Shown here: positions 34,118-42,139 of the stretch, in pieces | Layout of the letters: every line of letters starts with the position of its first letter | Numbering within the stretch: position 1 is the stretch's first letter | Assembly: GCA_016712885.1 (NCBI GenBank) | Contig: JADJQF010000006.1 | Span: 186,001-250,000, forward strand | DNA length: 64,000 bases | DNA from: Candidatus Flexicrinis proximus | GTDB taxonomy: Bacteria > Chloroflexota > Anaerolineae > Aggregatilineales > Phototrophicaceae | Direction of reading: 5' to 3' | Translations under genes and position numbers: made by a program | The notes under the pieces: model-generated | Told to the model about the DNA's origin: nothing | Databases searched by the model: none | What the model saw: only the letters and a program-made list of their open reading frames with translations

Positions 34118-35794
34118 CTAAAGGATACGGCTGACGCGGTGGATGCCAGTCGCGCCATCGGGGCGCTGGGGGGTGACGTCGGTCCGCTGACGCGCGCCGT
34201 CGCCATCCATGCAGCGCACCTCAAAGGCGTGGGCGCCTTCCGTGAACGGCCAGTCGAAGCGCCAGAGGTACCAGGCGTTATCGCCAAGGGGTTCCTTGAG
34301 CACCGCAGGCTGCCAGTTGCCGCCATCGACGCTGACCTCGACCGAGCTGATGCCGCGGTCGCCGGAATAGGCGATGCCGCCGAGCGGGATATAGGTCACG
34401 CCGTCGCGCTCGAAGGTTTCCTGCGCGGCGACGGCGTCGATGACCGAGGTGTGCTGGACATGGGCAGTGGCCGACCAGCCGCGGCGCACCCAATAGCCTT
34501 CTTCCCACTCGGGGACAAATTCGATATTGGTGATCCACTTGGGCTGCTTCATGCCGTAGTGGTTGGGGATATGGATGCGAACCGGGAAGCCGTGTTTCTG
34601 GAGCAGCGGACGGTCATCCCATGCATAGGCCATCATGATGCGGTCGTCTTCGCGGATCAGGTCGAGGCTGACGTATTCGTCGAAGCCGTCGGCGCAGGTG
34701 ATCCGGAGATAGGTGGCTTCGGGCTGCGGATCGGCCAGGGCGACGAGGTCCTGCATACGCACGCCGGTCCACTTGGTCGTGCTGATGAGGTCGCCGCCGA
34801 CGGAATTGCTGATGCAGGACATCGTGACGATACGCTCAAAGGACGGCATCTCGCGGAGCTGGCTGAGGGTGAAGTTCTGCGGGGCATTGACAAGACCGAC
34901 AAGGGGAAGAGTCCAGGTCGTAGCGTCGATTTCCGGCGGGCGGGCGACGATATCGATGCGGTAATGTTCTTCGAGCGGGGTGTATTCGGGACGGGTTCCC
35001 GCGGCGGGCGCAAAATCGCCGTCGAGCATGACCGACTCGACGGGATCAGCGGGCAGCGACTGGTCGGTATTGAGCGGCTCGACGACCTCTTCGCTGCCGC
35101 CGCTGTCGCGGGCGAGCAGGCTGACGACGGCGCCGCCGACAGTGAGGGTGGCGGTAGTGCCGCCGACACGGACGAGGAACTGGCGGCGGTTCAACTGTTG
35201 ATAGCTGACTTCAGGCTGGGCGGCGGCGGATTCAGGCACGGCGGTGGTCAGGGGAATCCCGGTAAGCTGATCGCTGATGCGGCCCGCGGCGAAGCCGGCA
35301 ACGACAAACACGGCGATGATAAAGATGCCGTCCACGAAAAAGTAGGCGCTGCGCTCGAACTGCACGACGGGAAGACTGAAGTACATGAGCGCGAAGACGA
35401 TGCCCAGGACCAGACCGACGACCAGGCCGGTGACCGCGCCGGCGGTGGCGCTTTTCTGGGCGCGAGCGATAAGGAAAATAGCGGCGACGGCCACGACGAT
35501 GACGCCGAAGAGCGTCGCGGTGCCGATGATGCCCTCGGCGGTCTTGGCGACGCCATCGACATCGCCGGGGCTGATGGCGGTCAGGATGGCAACCATGGCA
35601 TCCTTGCCGGCGTTGAGGAGCGCATTAGGAAGGTTATTGGGGAGCCAGTCCATAACGTTGATGGGCAGGAGCGGCAGCCGGAAGAGCGCATTCGCGGCGA
35701 AAAAGAGGGCGATGACCGGCAGGGCGATCAGACTCCCAACCGCAAGAGCGGCGATCAGACCAGGACGTTTGGGTGGGGTGGCCGACGACATCAT
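34118..35794 (-). CDS. Membrane-fused sulfite-oxidase-family molybdopterin oxidoreductase
   Basis: This is a 558-residue protein. Residues 1-170 hold about four hydrophobic segments. At about residue 202 comes NRRQFLVRVGGTTATLTVGG, an internal Tat-like twin-Arg signal, and then a sulfite-oxidase-type domain. TMSCISNSVGGDLI contains the Cys that ligates molybdenum; KHGFPVRIHIPNHYGMKQPKW is the typical substrate/cofactor block; a C-terminal Mo-co dimerisation-like domain with YSGDRGISSVEVSVDGG follows. It probably carries out an oxygen-atom transfer redox reaction outside the membrane; the substrate is unknown. GGAG lies 6 nt before ATG 35794. Confidence 0.87.
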   Translation of the reverse strand: MMSSATPPKRPGLIAALAVGSLIALPVIALFFAANALFRLPLLPINVMDWLPNNLPNALLNAGKDAMVAILTAISPGDVDGVAKTAEGIIGTATLFGVIVVAVAAIFLIARAQKSATAGAVTGLVVGLVLGIVFALMYFSLPVVQFERSAYFFVDGIFIIAVFVVAGFAAGRISDQLTGIPLTTAVPESAAAQPEVSYQQLNRRQFLVRVGGTTATLTVGGAVVSLLARDSGGSEEVVEPLNTDQSLPADPVESVMLDGDFAPAAGTRPEYTPLEEHYRIDIVARPPEIDATTWTLPLVGLVNAPQNFTLSQLREMPSFERIVTMSCISNSVGGDLISTTKWTGVRMQDLVALADPQPEATYLRITCADGFDEYVSLDLIREDDRIMMAYAWDDRPLLQKHGFPVRIHIPNHYGMKQPKWITNIEFVPEWEEGYWVRRGWSATAHVQHTSVIDAVAAQETFERDGVTYIPLGGIAYSGDRGISSVEVSVDGGNWQPAVLKEPLGDNAWYLWRFDWPFTEGAHAFEVRCMDGDGARQRTDVTPQRPDGATGIHRVSRIL

Positions 35795-35918
35795 TTGGAT
35801 CTCCGATTGACTCACTATACAAAACCCGCCTTGTTTGTGCTGTCAGACCCAGTGGACTGAACAATCTTCGCCTGTGCCGATTATAATTCCCGTATGCTTA
35901 ACGACAGGGAAGTGACAC

Positions 35919-36980
35919 ATGATCGTCCTCGATGCACACCAGGATATCGCCTACAACTACCTCAAATTCGACCGCGATTACCGGCGGAGCGCGCTGGTGG
36001 CCCGGACGCAGGAGCCGCCGGAGACACGGGCGGCGACAATCGGTCTGCCGGAAGCGCTGGCCGGACGGGTGGCAGTGGTGTTTTCGACACTGTTCGTGGC
36101 GCCGGTCGAGAGCGATGACTGGAAGCCGACCGGACGCGAAAAAGCCTACAGCACCCCTCAAGAAGCATATTCGTATGCTTTGGAGCAATTGGATTATTAC
36201 CAGCGGATGGCGGATGAAACAGACAAGCTGACGCTGATCAAGGATGCGGCAGCGCTGAACGCGGTGCTGGCGACGTGGGGGCCGGACGCAGACATCCTCA
36301 AGCGCAAACAGGGACTGGTGGTGCTGATGGAGGGCGCCGACCCGATCCTCGAACCGCGCCAATTCGAGGAATGGTACGGGCGCGGAGTGCGGATCGTGGG
36401 GACGGCGTGGCAGGCGACGCGCTATTCGGGCGGGACGGGTCATCCGGGCGGGCTGACCAAACTGGGACGCGAACTGCTGGAAGTGATGGCCAGCTTCAAC
36501 GCGATGCTCGACCTGTCACATATGGCCGAGCAAGCGTTTCTGGAGTCGGTTGACCGCTACGAAGGGGTGATGATTGCCAGCCACAGCAACCCGCGCAAGT
36601 TCTGCAACACGGACCGGCACCTATCGGACGAAATGATCCGCAAACTGGCAGACCGCGGCGGCGTGATGGGGATCGTGCTGTATAACCGGTTCCTGTCGAA
36701 TACGTGGAAGCGTGGCGATCCGAAGAACGATATTACGCTGGCGACGGTGGCGGACGCGATCGACCACGTCTGCCAGATCACGGGATCGGCGGCCCATGTC
36801 GGGCTGGGGAGCGATTTCGACGGCGGGTTCGGCACGGAGAGCATCCCGGCGGAACTGGATACGGTGGCCGATATGATCAAGATCGGCGAGGTGCTGCGCG
36901 AGCGCGGCTACAGCGAGCCGAACATTGAAGGCATCATGAGCGGGAACATGCTGCGTAAGGTGCGGCAGGTGCTGAAGTAG
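35919..36980 (+). CDS. Membrane-dipeptidase family zinc peptidase (M19)
   Basis: The 353-residue protein has the M19 (renal dipeptidase) metal ligands: DAHQD at the N terminus (residues 5-9), the bridging Glu region LMEGADP, the paired His in LDLSHM and ASHSNPR, and the Asp in GLGSDFDGG. These enzymes hydrolyse dipeptides, often with D-amino acids at the C-terminal side. No signal peptide is present, so it is likely cytoplasmic. A repeat element begins immediately after its stop codon. Confidence 0.93.
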   Translation: MIVLDAHQDIAYNYLKFDRDYRRSALVARTQEPPETRAATIGLPEALAGRVAVVFSTLFVAPVESDDWKPTGREKAYSTPQEAYSYALEQLDYYQRMADETDKLTLIKDAAALNAVLATWGPDADILKRKQGLVVLMEGADPILEPRQFEEWYGRGVRIVGTAWQATRYSGGTGHPGGLTKLGRELLEVMASFNAMLDLSHMAEQAFLESVDRYEGVMIASHSNPRKFCNTDRHLSDEMIRKLADRGGVMGIVLYNRFLSNTWKRGDPKNDITLATVADAIDHVCQITGSAAHVGLGSDFDGGFGTESIPAELDTVADMIKIGEVLRERGYSEPNIEGIMSGNMLRKVRQVLK

Positions 36981-37122
36981 CTGGAGACGCTGCCTCCAGA
37001 CCTCCGCACGAGGGTTTACACCCTCGTGGCTCCACTCCCGGCGAATGAAGCCGCGCGTGGCTTCATTTGCGGACGAGCGGCACAGGAGTGAACACTTCTG
37101 CCGGGGATTGGAGTGGAACCCC
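36981..37122 (+). repeat. Modular intergenic repeat, full-length copy
   Basis: About 142 bp in four parts: CTGGAGACGCTGCCTCCAG; then CGAGGGTTTACACCCTCGTG; then a central hairpin GCGAATGAAGCC/GGCTTCATTTGC (12 bp, one G-T pair, 6-nt loop, 37041-37070); then CACTTCTGCCGGGGATTGG and GTGGAACCCC. It begins at the base after the M19 stop codon and ends 22 bp before the stop of the convergent DUF2785 gene. Confidence 0.85.
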
Positions 37123-37143
37123 GAAGAAACTGGGTGGCCCGCT

Positions 37144-38004
37144 CTAGGCCTTGAACAGCCGGAGCGCGTCTTCGACCCGCTGGCCGAGATCATGCGCTCC
37201 AGTGACCGGCGGATCGGCGAATCTGAGCCGGAAATAGAGCGCGCGCAGAAAATTCTTGACGTTCATGTACGCCGCGTAGGCGACAGGGTCAAAGGCTTCG
37301 GTCTGGTCGCGCTCGGCGACGGCGCAGAGGCGAGTCACGAAGGCGGCGAGCTGTTCGGCGGTCAGCAGGTCACGCTTGGCGATATCGACGACCGCCATGG
37401 CGATGCGCTCGTCCTCGCTGTGGGTGTAGATATAGGGGAGCGCCGCGGCGAGCTTGATGGCGATGGTGTTGAGCATGGAGTCGAGGTTTTCGGCGGTGGT
37501 GTAGCGATTGCGCGCCAGAAACTTGAAGACGTCGGCGGTGTGGGCCGTCGCGTGGATCCAGCCCATGCCGTCGACATAGCCGCGCAGGTCGCTCTCGGTG
37601 AGGAAGTAAGCCTCGGCGATGGTCATCATGGCCTCGAACTCGTCCGGTTCGCTGAAGGGGGTTTTCCAGTCGCAATAGGCCACCAGCGAGAGGGTGAGCG
37701 CCGAGAACGAGCGCAGGAGGACGCCATCCGCATCGGATTCGCCGCTGAGTATCGCCGCAGGAGACATATGGCGCATCATGTTCGGCCCGACAGTGTGGAG
37801 CATGAAGCGCAGGTCGTCAGGCGCGAGAACACCGCGCGTCGCCCAGTGAGCCATGGTGGTATAGGCGATGTCGTCGCGCAGTTCGCTATCGGGCGAACCG
37901 AGATAAGTCAGAAGCTCCGCCGTCAGCGCGCGCGCCGACTCGCCATCCGGTAGGGCGTAGTCCGCCTCGGCGATGGCTTTCCAGAACGCTTTATCGTGGG
38001 TCAT
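37144..38004 (-). CDS. DUF2785 family protein
   Basis: The 286-residue soluble, mainly helical protein fits DUF2785: ELLTYLGSPDSELRDDIAY, LLRSFSALTLSLVAYCD, then ESDLRGYVDGMGWIHATAHT and ADVFKFLARN. The function of the family is unknown; the conserved RGYVD-x-x-GW-x-HA-x-AH block suggests a buried functional site. ATG 38004 is preferred, with AAGG upstream, over a longer frame starting at 38046. Confidence 0.82.
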   Translation of the reverse strand: MTHDKAFWKAIAEADYALPDGESARALTAELLTYLGSPDSELRDDIAYTTMAHWATRGVLAPDDLRFMLHTVGPNMMRHMSPAAILSGESDADGVLLRSFSALTLSLVAYCDWKTPFSEPDEFEAMMTIAEAYFLTESDLRGYVDGMGWIHATAHTADVFKFLARNRYTTAENLDSMLNTIAIKLAAALPYIYTHSEDERIAMAVVDIAKRDLLTAEQLAAFVTRLCAVAERDQTEAFDPVAYAAYMNVKNFLRALYFRLRFADPPVTGAHDLGQRVEDALRLFKA

Positions 38005-38078
38005 AGCCAGCCTTCGGTATCCGTTATCCAGACAGATAGCGGACAAGCATAGCGTGGACGGATTAGGCGCGCATGCAA

Positions 38079-38129
38079 CCTAACACGACTTCAAAAGCTT
38101 CCCGAGAGCGATCATGCACTCGTGTTAGG
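38079..38129. promoter_or_regulatory. Perfect 10-bp inverted repeat between same-strand genes
   Basis: CCTAACACGA (38079-38088) and TCGTGTTAGG (38120-38129) are perfectly complementary, separated by 31 nt. They lie between the stop of the SH3b gene and the start of the DUF2785 gene. They could be a split operator or a loose hairpin; no T-tract is present. Confidence 0.4.
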
Positions 38130-38137
38130 CTCCGTCC

Positions 38138-39529
38138 CTAGCAGTTCGGATAACAGCTCGGATCAGGGAAGGCGTTGCCGAACGTGCCGGGGATACGGGT
38201 CGGTTCCGGCGGGGGCGGCACATCGTAATCGATGGGCAGTGCGGTGACGATGGCGCGGGTTTCCAGCGCAAGGAGCGGAATCCAGCCGCGCACGGTTCCT
38301 GCTTCGATGTTGACCCACGGGCTGTAGGGGCTGTGGGCGATGAGGGTGACCTCGGTGCCGGCCGGGAGATAGTTGACGACCTGAAAGGCGAGGTCCGGCG
38401 CAGCCCGCAGGTCGAAGCCGCTGGGCGCGATGATATGGGCCTTGGCCCCGACATCGCCGAGGCGCTGGACGGGCTGGGGCGTGGCGACATAGGTGTTGGC
38501 GACCTGCGAGAAGTCGCCGATGAGCAGTTCACCGAGCATCCAGCCGGTTTCGCCGCCGGAGAGGCGGACGTGGTACCAGGTGGCGTCGTCGTTGCGGCCC
38601 AGGAGAGTCACACGGGTCTGGGCGGGGGTCTGGAGCAGGATCGCAGCATCGGTGGTTGGGGCAGTACGCAGATTTACGGGACCAGCGGTGGTGGCGACGC
38701 CGCCCTGGGCGATCTGGATCGGCCGGTCAAAGAGCGGGAGCGGGAGGTGATTGACGCGATCCTGACGGAAGGGCCGCGGGACGGTCACGACGCCCTCGGG
38801 ACGCGAAAAGTCGCCATTGAGATGGATGGCGCTCATCTCCTGGCCGGCGACCGCGCGCTGACTCTGCCCACCGGCCAGCGCGCCAACCTCGCCCGAGAGG
38901 GTGAAGAAGAAGGTTTCGGTGGCGGTGGTCTGGACGGCCAGCGTGCCGTTGAGGTCAATCGATACGCCGTTGATGACGAGGCGGGCGGATTGGCTGGCGA
39001 TCGGGTTCTGGGCGACGAAGGTGCTGAAGGGCGCGGTTTCGCATTGTTCGGCGGGATCGGTGGTCTGGACAATGAACGACTGCCACGCAGGGAACTCGGG
39101 CGGGGTGACGTTGCGGACACTGACGTCACCAATCAACAGACCGCTGTAGATGACGGGGGTGTTTTCGACGGCAACGCGCAGAAACGCCAGCCCGGCATAG
39201 GCGCCGCGCGCGTCTATGGGCAGGGTGCGGACGGACTGGACCACGCCGGTCTCGACCAACGCACCGATGGTGGTCAGCGAGTTGGCGACCGGCCCGGGCG
39301 GTTCAACCAGCGGCTGTGGGCCGGCGTTGCAGATATAGCCGAAGGGTTTGCCCACGCAGGCATCGCTGGCGTTGAGCAGGGAGAGCGCGTAGGGGTCGGC
39401 GCAGACATCGCCGGGGACGATCAGCGGCAGCGGCGCGTCCTGTGCAAACACGGCGACAAAGCCGGTTATGACGGCAGCGGTCATCCCTAAGATCGCAAAG
39501 AATGTACGTTTCAAGTCGATGATCCACAC
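38138..39529 (-). CDS. Secreted protein with C-terminal SH3b domains
   Basis: The 463-residue protein starts at a GTG with a signal peptide (about residues 1-30, ending AVFAQ). Its first 260 residues have no recognisable family and contain two or three Cys pairs. Two SH3b-like domains follow, at about residues 280-345 (VNLRTAPTTDAAILLQTPAQ) and 365-430 (FDLRAAPDLAFQVVNYLPAG). Such domains usually bind peptidoglycan or surface ligands. It is divergent from the gene at 39617. Confidence 0.77.
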   Translation of the reverse strand: MWIIDLKRTFFAILGMTAAVITGFVAVFAQDAPLPLIVPGDVCADPYALSLLNASDACVGKPFGYICNAGPQPLVEPPGPVANSLTTIGALVETGVVQSVRTLPIDARGAYAGLAFLRVAVENTPVIYSGLLIGDVSVRNVTPPEFPAWQSFIVQTTDPAEQCETAPFSTFVAQNPIASQSARLVINGVSIDLNGTLAVQTTATETFFFTLSGEVGALAGGQSQRAVAGQEMSAIHLNGDFSRPEGVVTVPRPFRQDRVNHLPLPLFDRPIQIAQGGVATTAGPVNLRTAPTTDAAILLQTPAQTRVTLLGRNDDATWYHVRLSGGETGWMLGELLIGDFSQVANTYVATPQPVQRLGDVGAKAHIIAPSGFDLRAAPDLAFQVVNYLPAGTEVTLIAHSPYSPWVNIEAGTVRGWIPLLALETRAIVTALPIDYDVPPPPEPTRIPGTFGNAFPDPSCYPNC

Positions 39530-39554
39530 GGTAACTGTCGGATGGTGCGTCTGC

Positions 39555-39560
39555 TATAAT
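39555..39560 (+). promoter_or_regulatory. -10 box for the gene at 39617
   Basis: A perfect TATAAT lies in the 87-bp gap between divergent genes, about 57 nt upstream of the GTG at 39617. The -35 position (about 39532) is poor. Confidence 0.4.
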
Positions 39561-39616
39561 AACGAGAATTGCTGTCCGATTGAAACTCCCCCCTGCACCA
39601 TCGTAGAGGAACCACC

Positions 39617-40081
39617 GTGCAACAGGACGCGCCGCTTACCCTGCTTTCAACGTTTGACCAATATTATCCGCAGCGCGAGCCGCTGCTCACATTGCAAGCC
39701 CCCGGCTACGACGCCTGGATTGCCGCGCTGCCGACCGAAGACGGACGGTTTTCGCTGGCCTGTGCCGACAGGGGCGGCAAGGCCGTTTTTACGTGGCAAA
39801 CGGCCCGCGATGGTAAAGGGCTGAATAAACAAATGCTGCCGCCATGGGCGGTGCTGCCGGCGGGGGTGATCGTCAAGCTGTGCGCGGAAGGGATGGACGT
39901 CAACGGGTTTTCCGCGGCGATCCTGAGCGGCGAGAAAACCGCCGGACCGCGCTTCGATATGGGAATCGGCGCGGTGGTGGCGGCCCTGGTCCATGCGCTG
40001 CACGGCCGGGGTTATACCCAGGCGACACTGGTTGGCGTGCTGGATGCGGTGCGGCGCGATGCTGCAGCTGCAGGGCGCTGA
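39617..40081 (+). CDS. Unknown soluble protein
   Basis: The 154-residue protein has a GTG start with AGAGGA 6 nt upstream. It has no signal peptide or membrane helix. A glycine-rich segment (RFDMGIGAVVAALVHALHGRG) near the C terminus may be a structural helix start. I recognise no family. Confidence 0.6.
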   Translation: MQQDAPLTLLSTFDQYYPQREPLLTLQAPGYDAWIAALPTEDGRFSLACADRGGKAVFTWQTARDGKGLNKQMLPPWAVLPAGVIVKLCAEGMDVNGFSAAILSGEKTAGPRFDMGIGAVVAALVHALHGRGYTQATLVGVLDAVRRDAAAAGR

Positions 40082-40112
40082 CCCCCCATCCAAAGGCTGT
40101 TAACCCTTCGTT

Positions 40113-40171
40113 TGCGGAGTCGGCGCCTCCGTGGGGGGACTTGCGCCCCGAGCCCTCTCAGCGGCGGTTTT
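40113..40171 (+). repeat. Modular intergenic repeat, 5' half
   Basis: GCGGAGTCGGCGCCTCCGTG followed by GGGACTTGCGCCCCGAGCCC gives modules one and two of the family. It lies 31 nt after one gene and 24 nt before the stop of the convergent peroxiredoxin gene. Confidence 0.7.
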
Positions 40172-40194
40172 GTGGCGCCCTAAGCCAGCAGCGG

Positions 40195-40650
40195 TCAACC
40201 CAGCGTCTGGTAGGCTTTGCGGACGCTGTCTTCCGGCGAAATCTTGATTTGCTCGTCGATGATGCTGCCGTTCTCGTCAAAGACCCAGTGCGAGCGGATA
40301 ATGCCCAGGTAGGTCTTGCCGTACATCGACTTTTCGCCCCAGGCGCCGAGGGCTTCGAGCAGGGTGTGATCGGGGTCGCTGAGGAGGTCGTACTGCAGGC
40401 CTTCCTGCTGCTGCCACTTTTTGAGGTCTTCCGGCGAGTCGGCGCTGATGCCTAACACGGTCGCGTTTTTGGTCAGGATGTTGGCGAAGTTATCGCGAAA
40501 GCCGCAGGCCTGCGTGGTACAGCCGGGGGTATCTGCACGGGGGAAGGCGAACAGCACAACTTTCTTGCCGCGCAGATCGCGCAGGCTGATGGTCTTGCCG
40601 TCCTGATTGACGAGCGAAAATTCGGGCATTGGCTGGCCTATGGCGGGCAT
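40195..40650 (-). CDS. bcp: Peroxiredoxin of the Bcp/PrxQ type
   Basis: The 151-residue enzyme reduces hydrogen and organic peroxides with thiols. The peroxidatic Cys lies in ADTPGCTTQACGFRDNF, with a second Cys five residues later, the arrangement of atypical two-Cys Bcp proteins. FAFPRADTPGC replaces the more common FYPKDDTPGC. GAGGAG lies before the ATG. Confidence 0.92.
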   Translation of the reverse strand: MPAIGQPMPEFSLVNQDGKTISLRDLRGKKVVLFAFPRADTPGCTTQACGFRDNFANILTKNATVLGISADSPEDLKKWQQQEGLQYDLLSDPDHTLLEALGAWGEKSMYGKTYLGIIRSHWVFDENGSIIDEQIKISPEDSVRKAYQTLG

Positions 40651-40772
40651 GGTCTCTCCTCATTAACCGGGTCAGGGTGGTTCGCGGACGTGCTAGACGG
40701 GCGCTGCGAACCGACATACACTAAGGGTCTCTATCCCATATCAATCGACACATTATAAGCTAAAGGTCTTAC

Positions 40773-42017
40773 ATGGCGATTCAACCGCGGGCATGGCTGC
40801 AGCATGCCCTGCCGCATGTGGACGTGCCAAACATCCGCGCGGGGTATCTGATCAGCGCGGCGGAGTCGGCCGTTTTCATTGGCGGTAACTGGATCTTCTT
40901 CTGGACGCTGTTCATGTCGTACAGCCAGCTGGGGCTGAACGACTCGCTGGCGTTTGCTTTCGGGCTGTTTATGGAAATCCCGACCGGGGCGCTGGCCGAC
41001 GTGATCGGCAAACGCTGGACGGTGCGGGCCGCGCTGCTGCTCAACGGCATCGCGTTCCTGATCATGGGGTCGGCGGAAGGCATGGCCGCCCTGATCGGCG
41101 GGTTCCTGCTGTTTCAGATCGGGCTGGCGCTGTACAGCGGCGCGGCGGAGGCGCTGCAGTACGACTCGCTTAAGGAACGCGGGCTGGAGGGGGACTGGGA
41201 CAAGGTGAGCGCGGCGGGAAGCTCGGTCTCGTTCGTATCGCTGGTCGTGGCAATGCTGCTGGGGGCGCCGATGTACGCGCTGAACGTGCGGCTGCCCCAT
41301 TGGGCGTGGGGGGTAGCTTTCCTGGTCGCGTTTGCCGTGGCGCTGCGGCTGACCGAGCCGCAGGTCGGCGAACAGCCGCACTTTTCGCTGCGCGGGTACT
41401 TCGGACAGCTATTGACCGGCGCGAGACAGCTGGGACGGCCGAACCTGCGGATGTTCGTGCCGCTGATGTTCGGGCTGCCGGGGGTGTTCTTCATCTACAG
41501 CTGGGGCGTCGTACAGCCGGCGGTGGCGGTCAGTTTCGGGTTCGACGCGAACGCCCAGTCGGTGATTGCCAGCAGCGCGTACATCCTGATCACCATCTTC
41601 GTGCGGTTCGTCCCACGGATCCGGCGGCGGCTGGGCGACCTTTGGGGGCTGACGCTGCTCAACTTCGGGCTGATCCTGGCACTGATGGGGATGTCGCTGC
41701 CGTTGGGTACGGGCGGCATACTGGTCATGCTGCTGATGCATCTGTCCGGGGTGACCTCGCGGGTGTGGACGAACGTGGTCGTCAACGAGCGCACGCCCAG
41801 CGAAATCCGCGCGACGACTTTATCGACGGTCGCGCTGCTGACCAAGCTGCCGTACGTGCTGGTGGCGATCGCGGCAGGGCTGATGATCGACGCCGGACAA
41901 TTGGGGCTATTCGTGATGGGCATGGCGGCGGTTTCGAGCCTGCTGCTGATCAGCGCCCATGTGCTGCGGGCGAAAACACCGAGAATCAGCTTACCTGTGG
42001 CTGAAACCCTGCCGTAA
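40773..42017 (+). CDS. MFS transporter
   Basis: The 414-residue protein has about 12 membrane helices. The loop motif EIPTGALADVIGKRW between helices 2 and 3 matches MFS transporters whose motif A is GALADrfGrR. FQIGLALYSGAAEALQYDSLKERG is typical of a group often annotated as MFS exporters of unknown substrate. It is not closely similar to the EntS-like protein at 3502. Confidence 0.85.
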   Translation: MAIQPRAWLQHALPHVDVPNIRAGYLISAAESAVFIGGNWIFFWTLFMSYSQLGLNDSLAFAFGLFMEIPTGALADVIGKRWTVRAALLLNGIAFLIMGSAEGMAALIGGFLLFQIGLALYSGAAEALQYDSLKERGLEGDWDKVSAAGSSVSFVSLVVAMLLGAPMYALNVRLPHWAWGVAFLVAFAVALRLTEPQVGEQPHFSLRGYFGQLLTGARQLGRPNLRMFVPLMFGLPGVFFIYSWGVVQPAVAVSFGFDANAQSVIASSAYILITIFVRFVPRIRRRLGDLWGLTLLNFGLILALMGMSLPLGTGGILVMLLMHLSGVTSRVWTNVVVNERTPSEIRATTLSTVALLTKLPYVLVAIAAGLMIDAGQLGLFVMGMAAVSSLLLISAHVLRAKTPRISLPVAETLP

Positions 42018-42139
42018 AAAGCCGCGCGGACGGGCGGCTCAACGCGACCTTAACGCAAGACTCAGCGAAAACGGTCGGAGGGCATCCCGTAACGTGGTAT
42101 AGTTCGAAGCTTACGAAGACATCCGACGGAGGTGCCGCT

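Noticed and set aside
33741..34121. Short frames on both strands through the tandem palindromes
   Set aside because: The peptides merely repeat the palindrome units, one overlaps a terminator, and no convincing ribosome binding site supports either.
34139..35860. Plus-strand frame of 573 codons
   Set aside because: It is the complement of the molybdopterin oxidoreductase gene and is Asp/Gly/Ala-rich without motifs.
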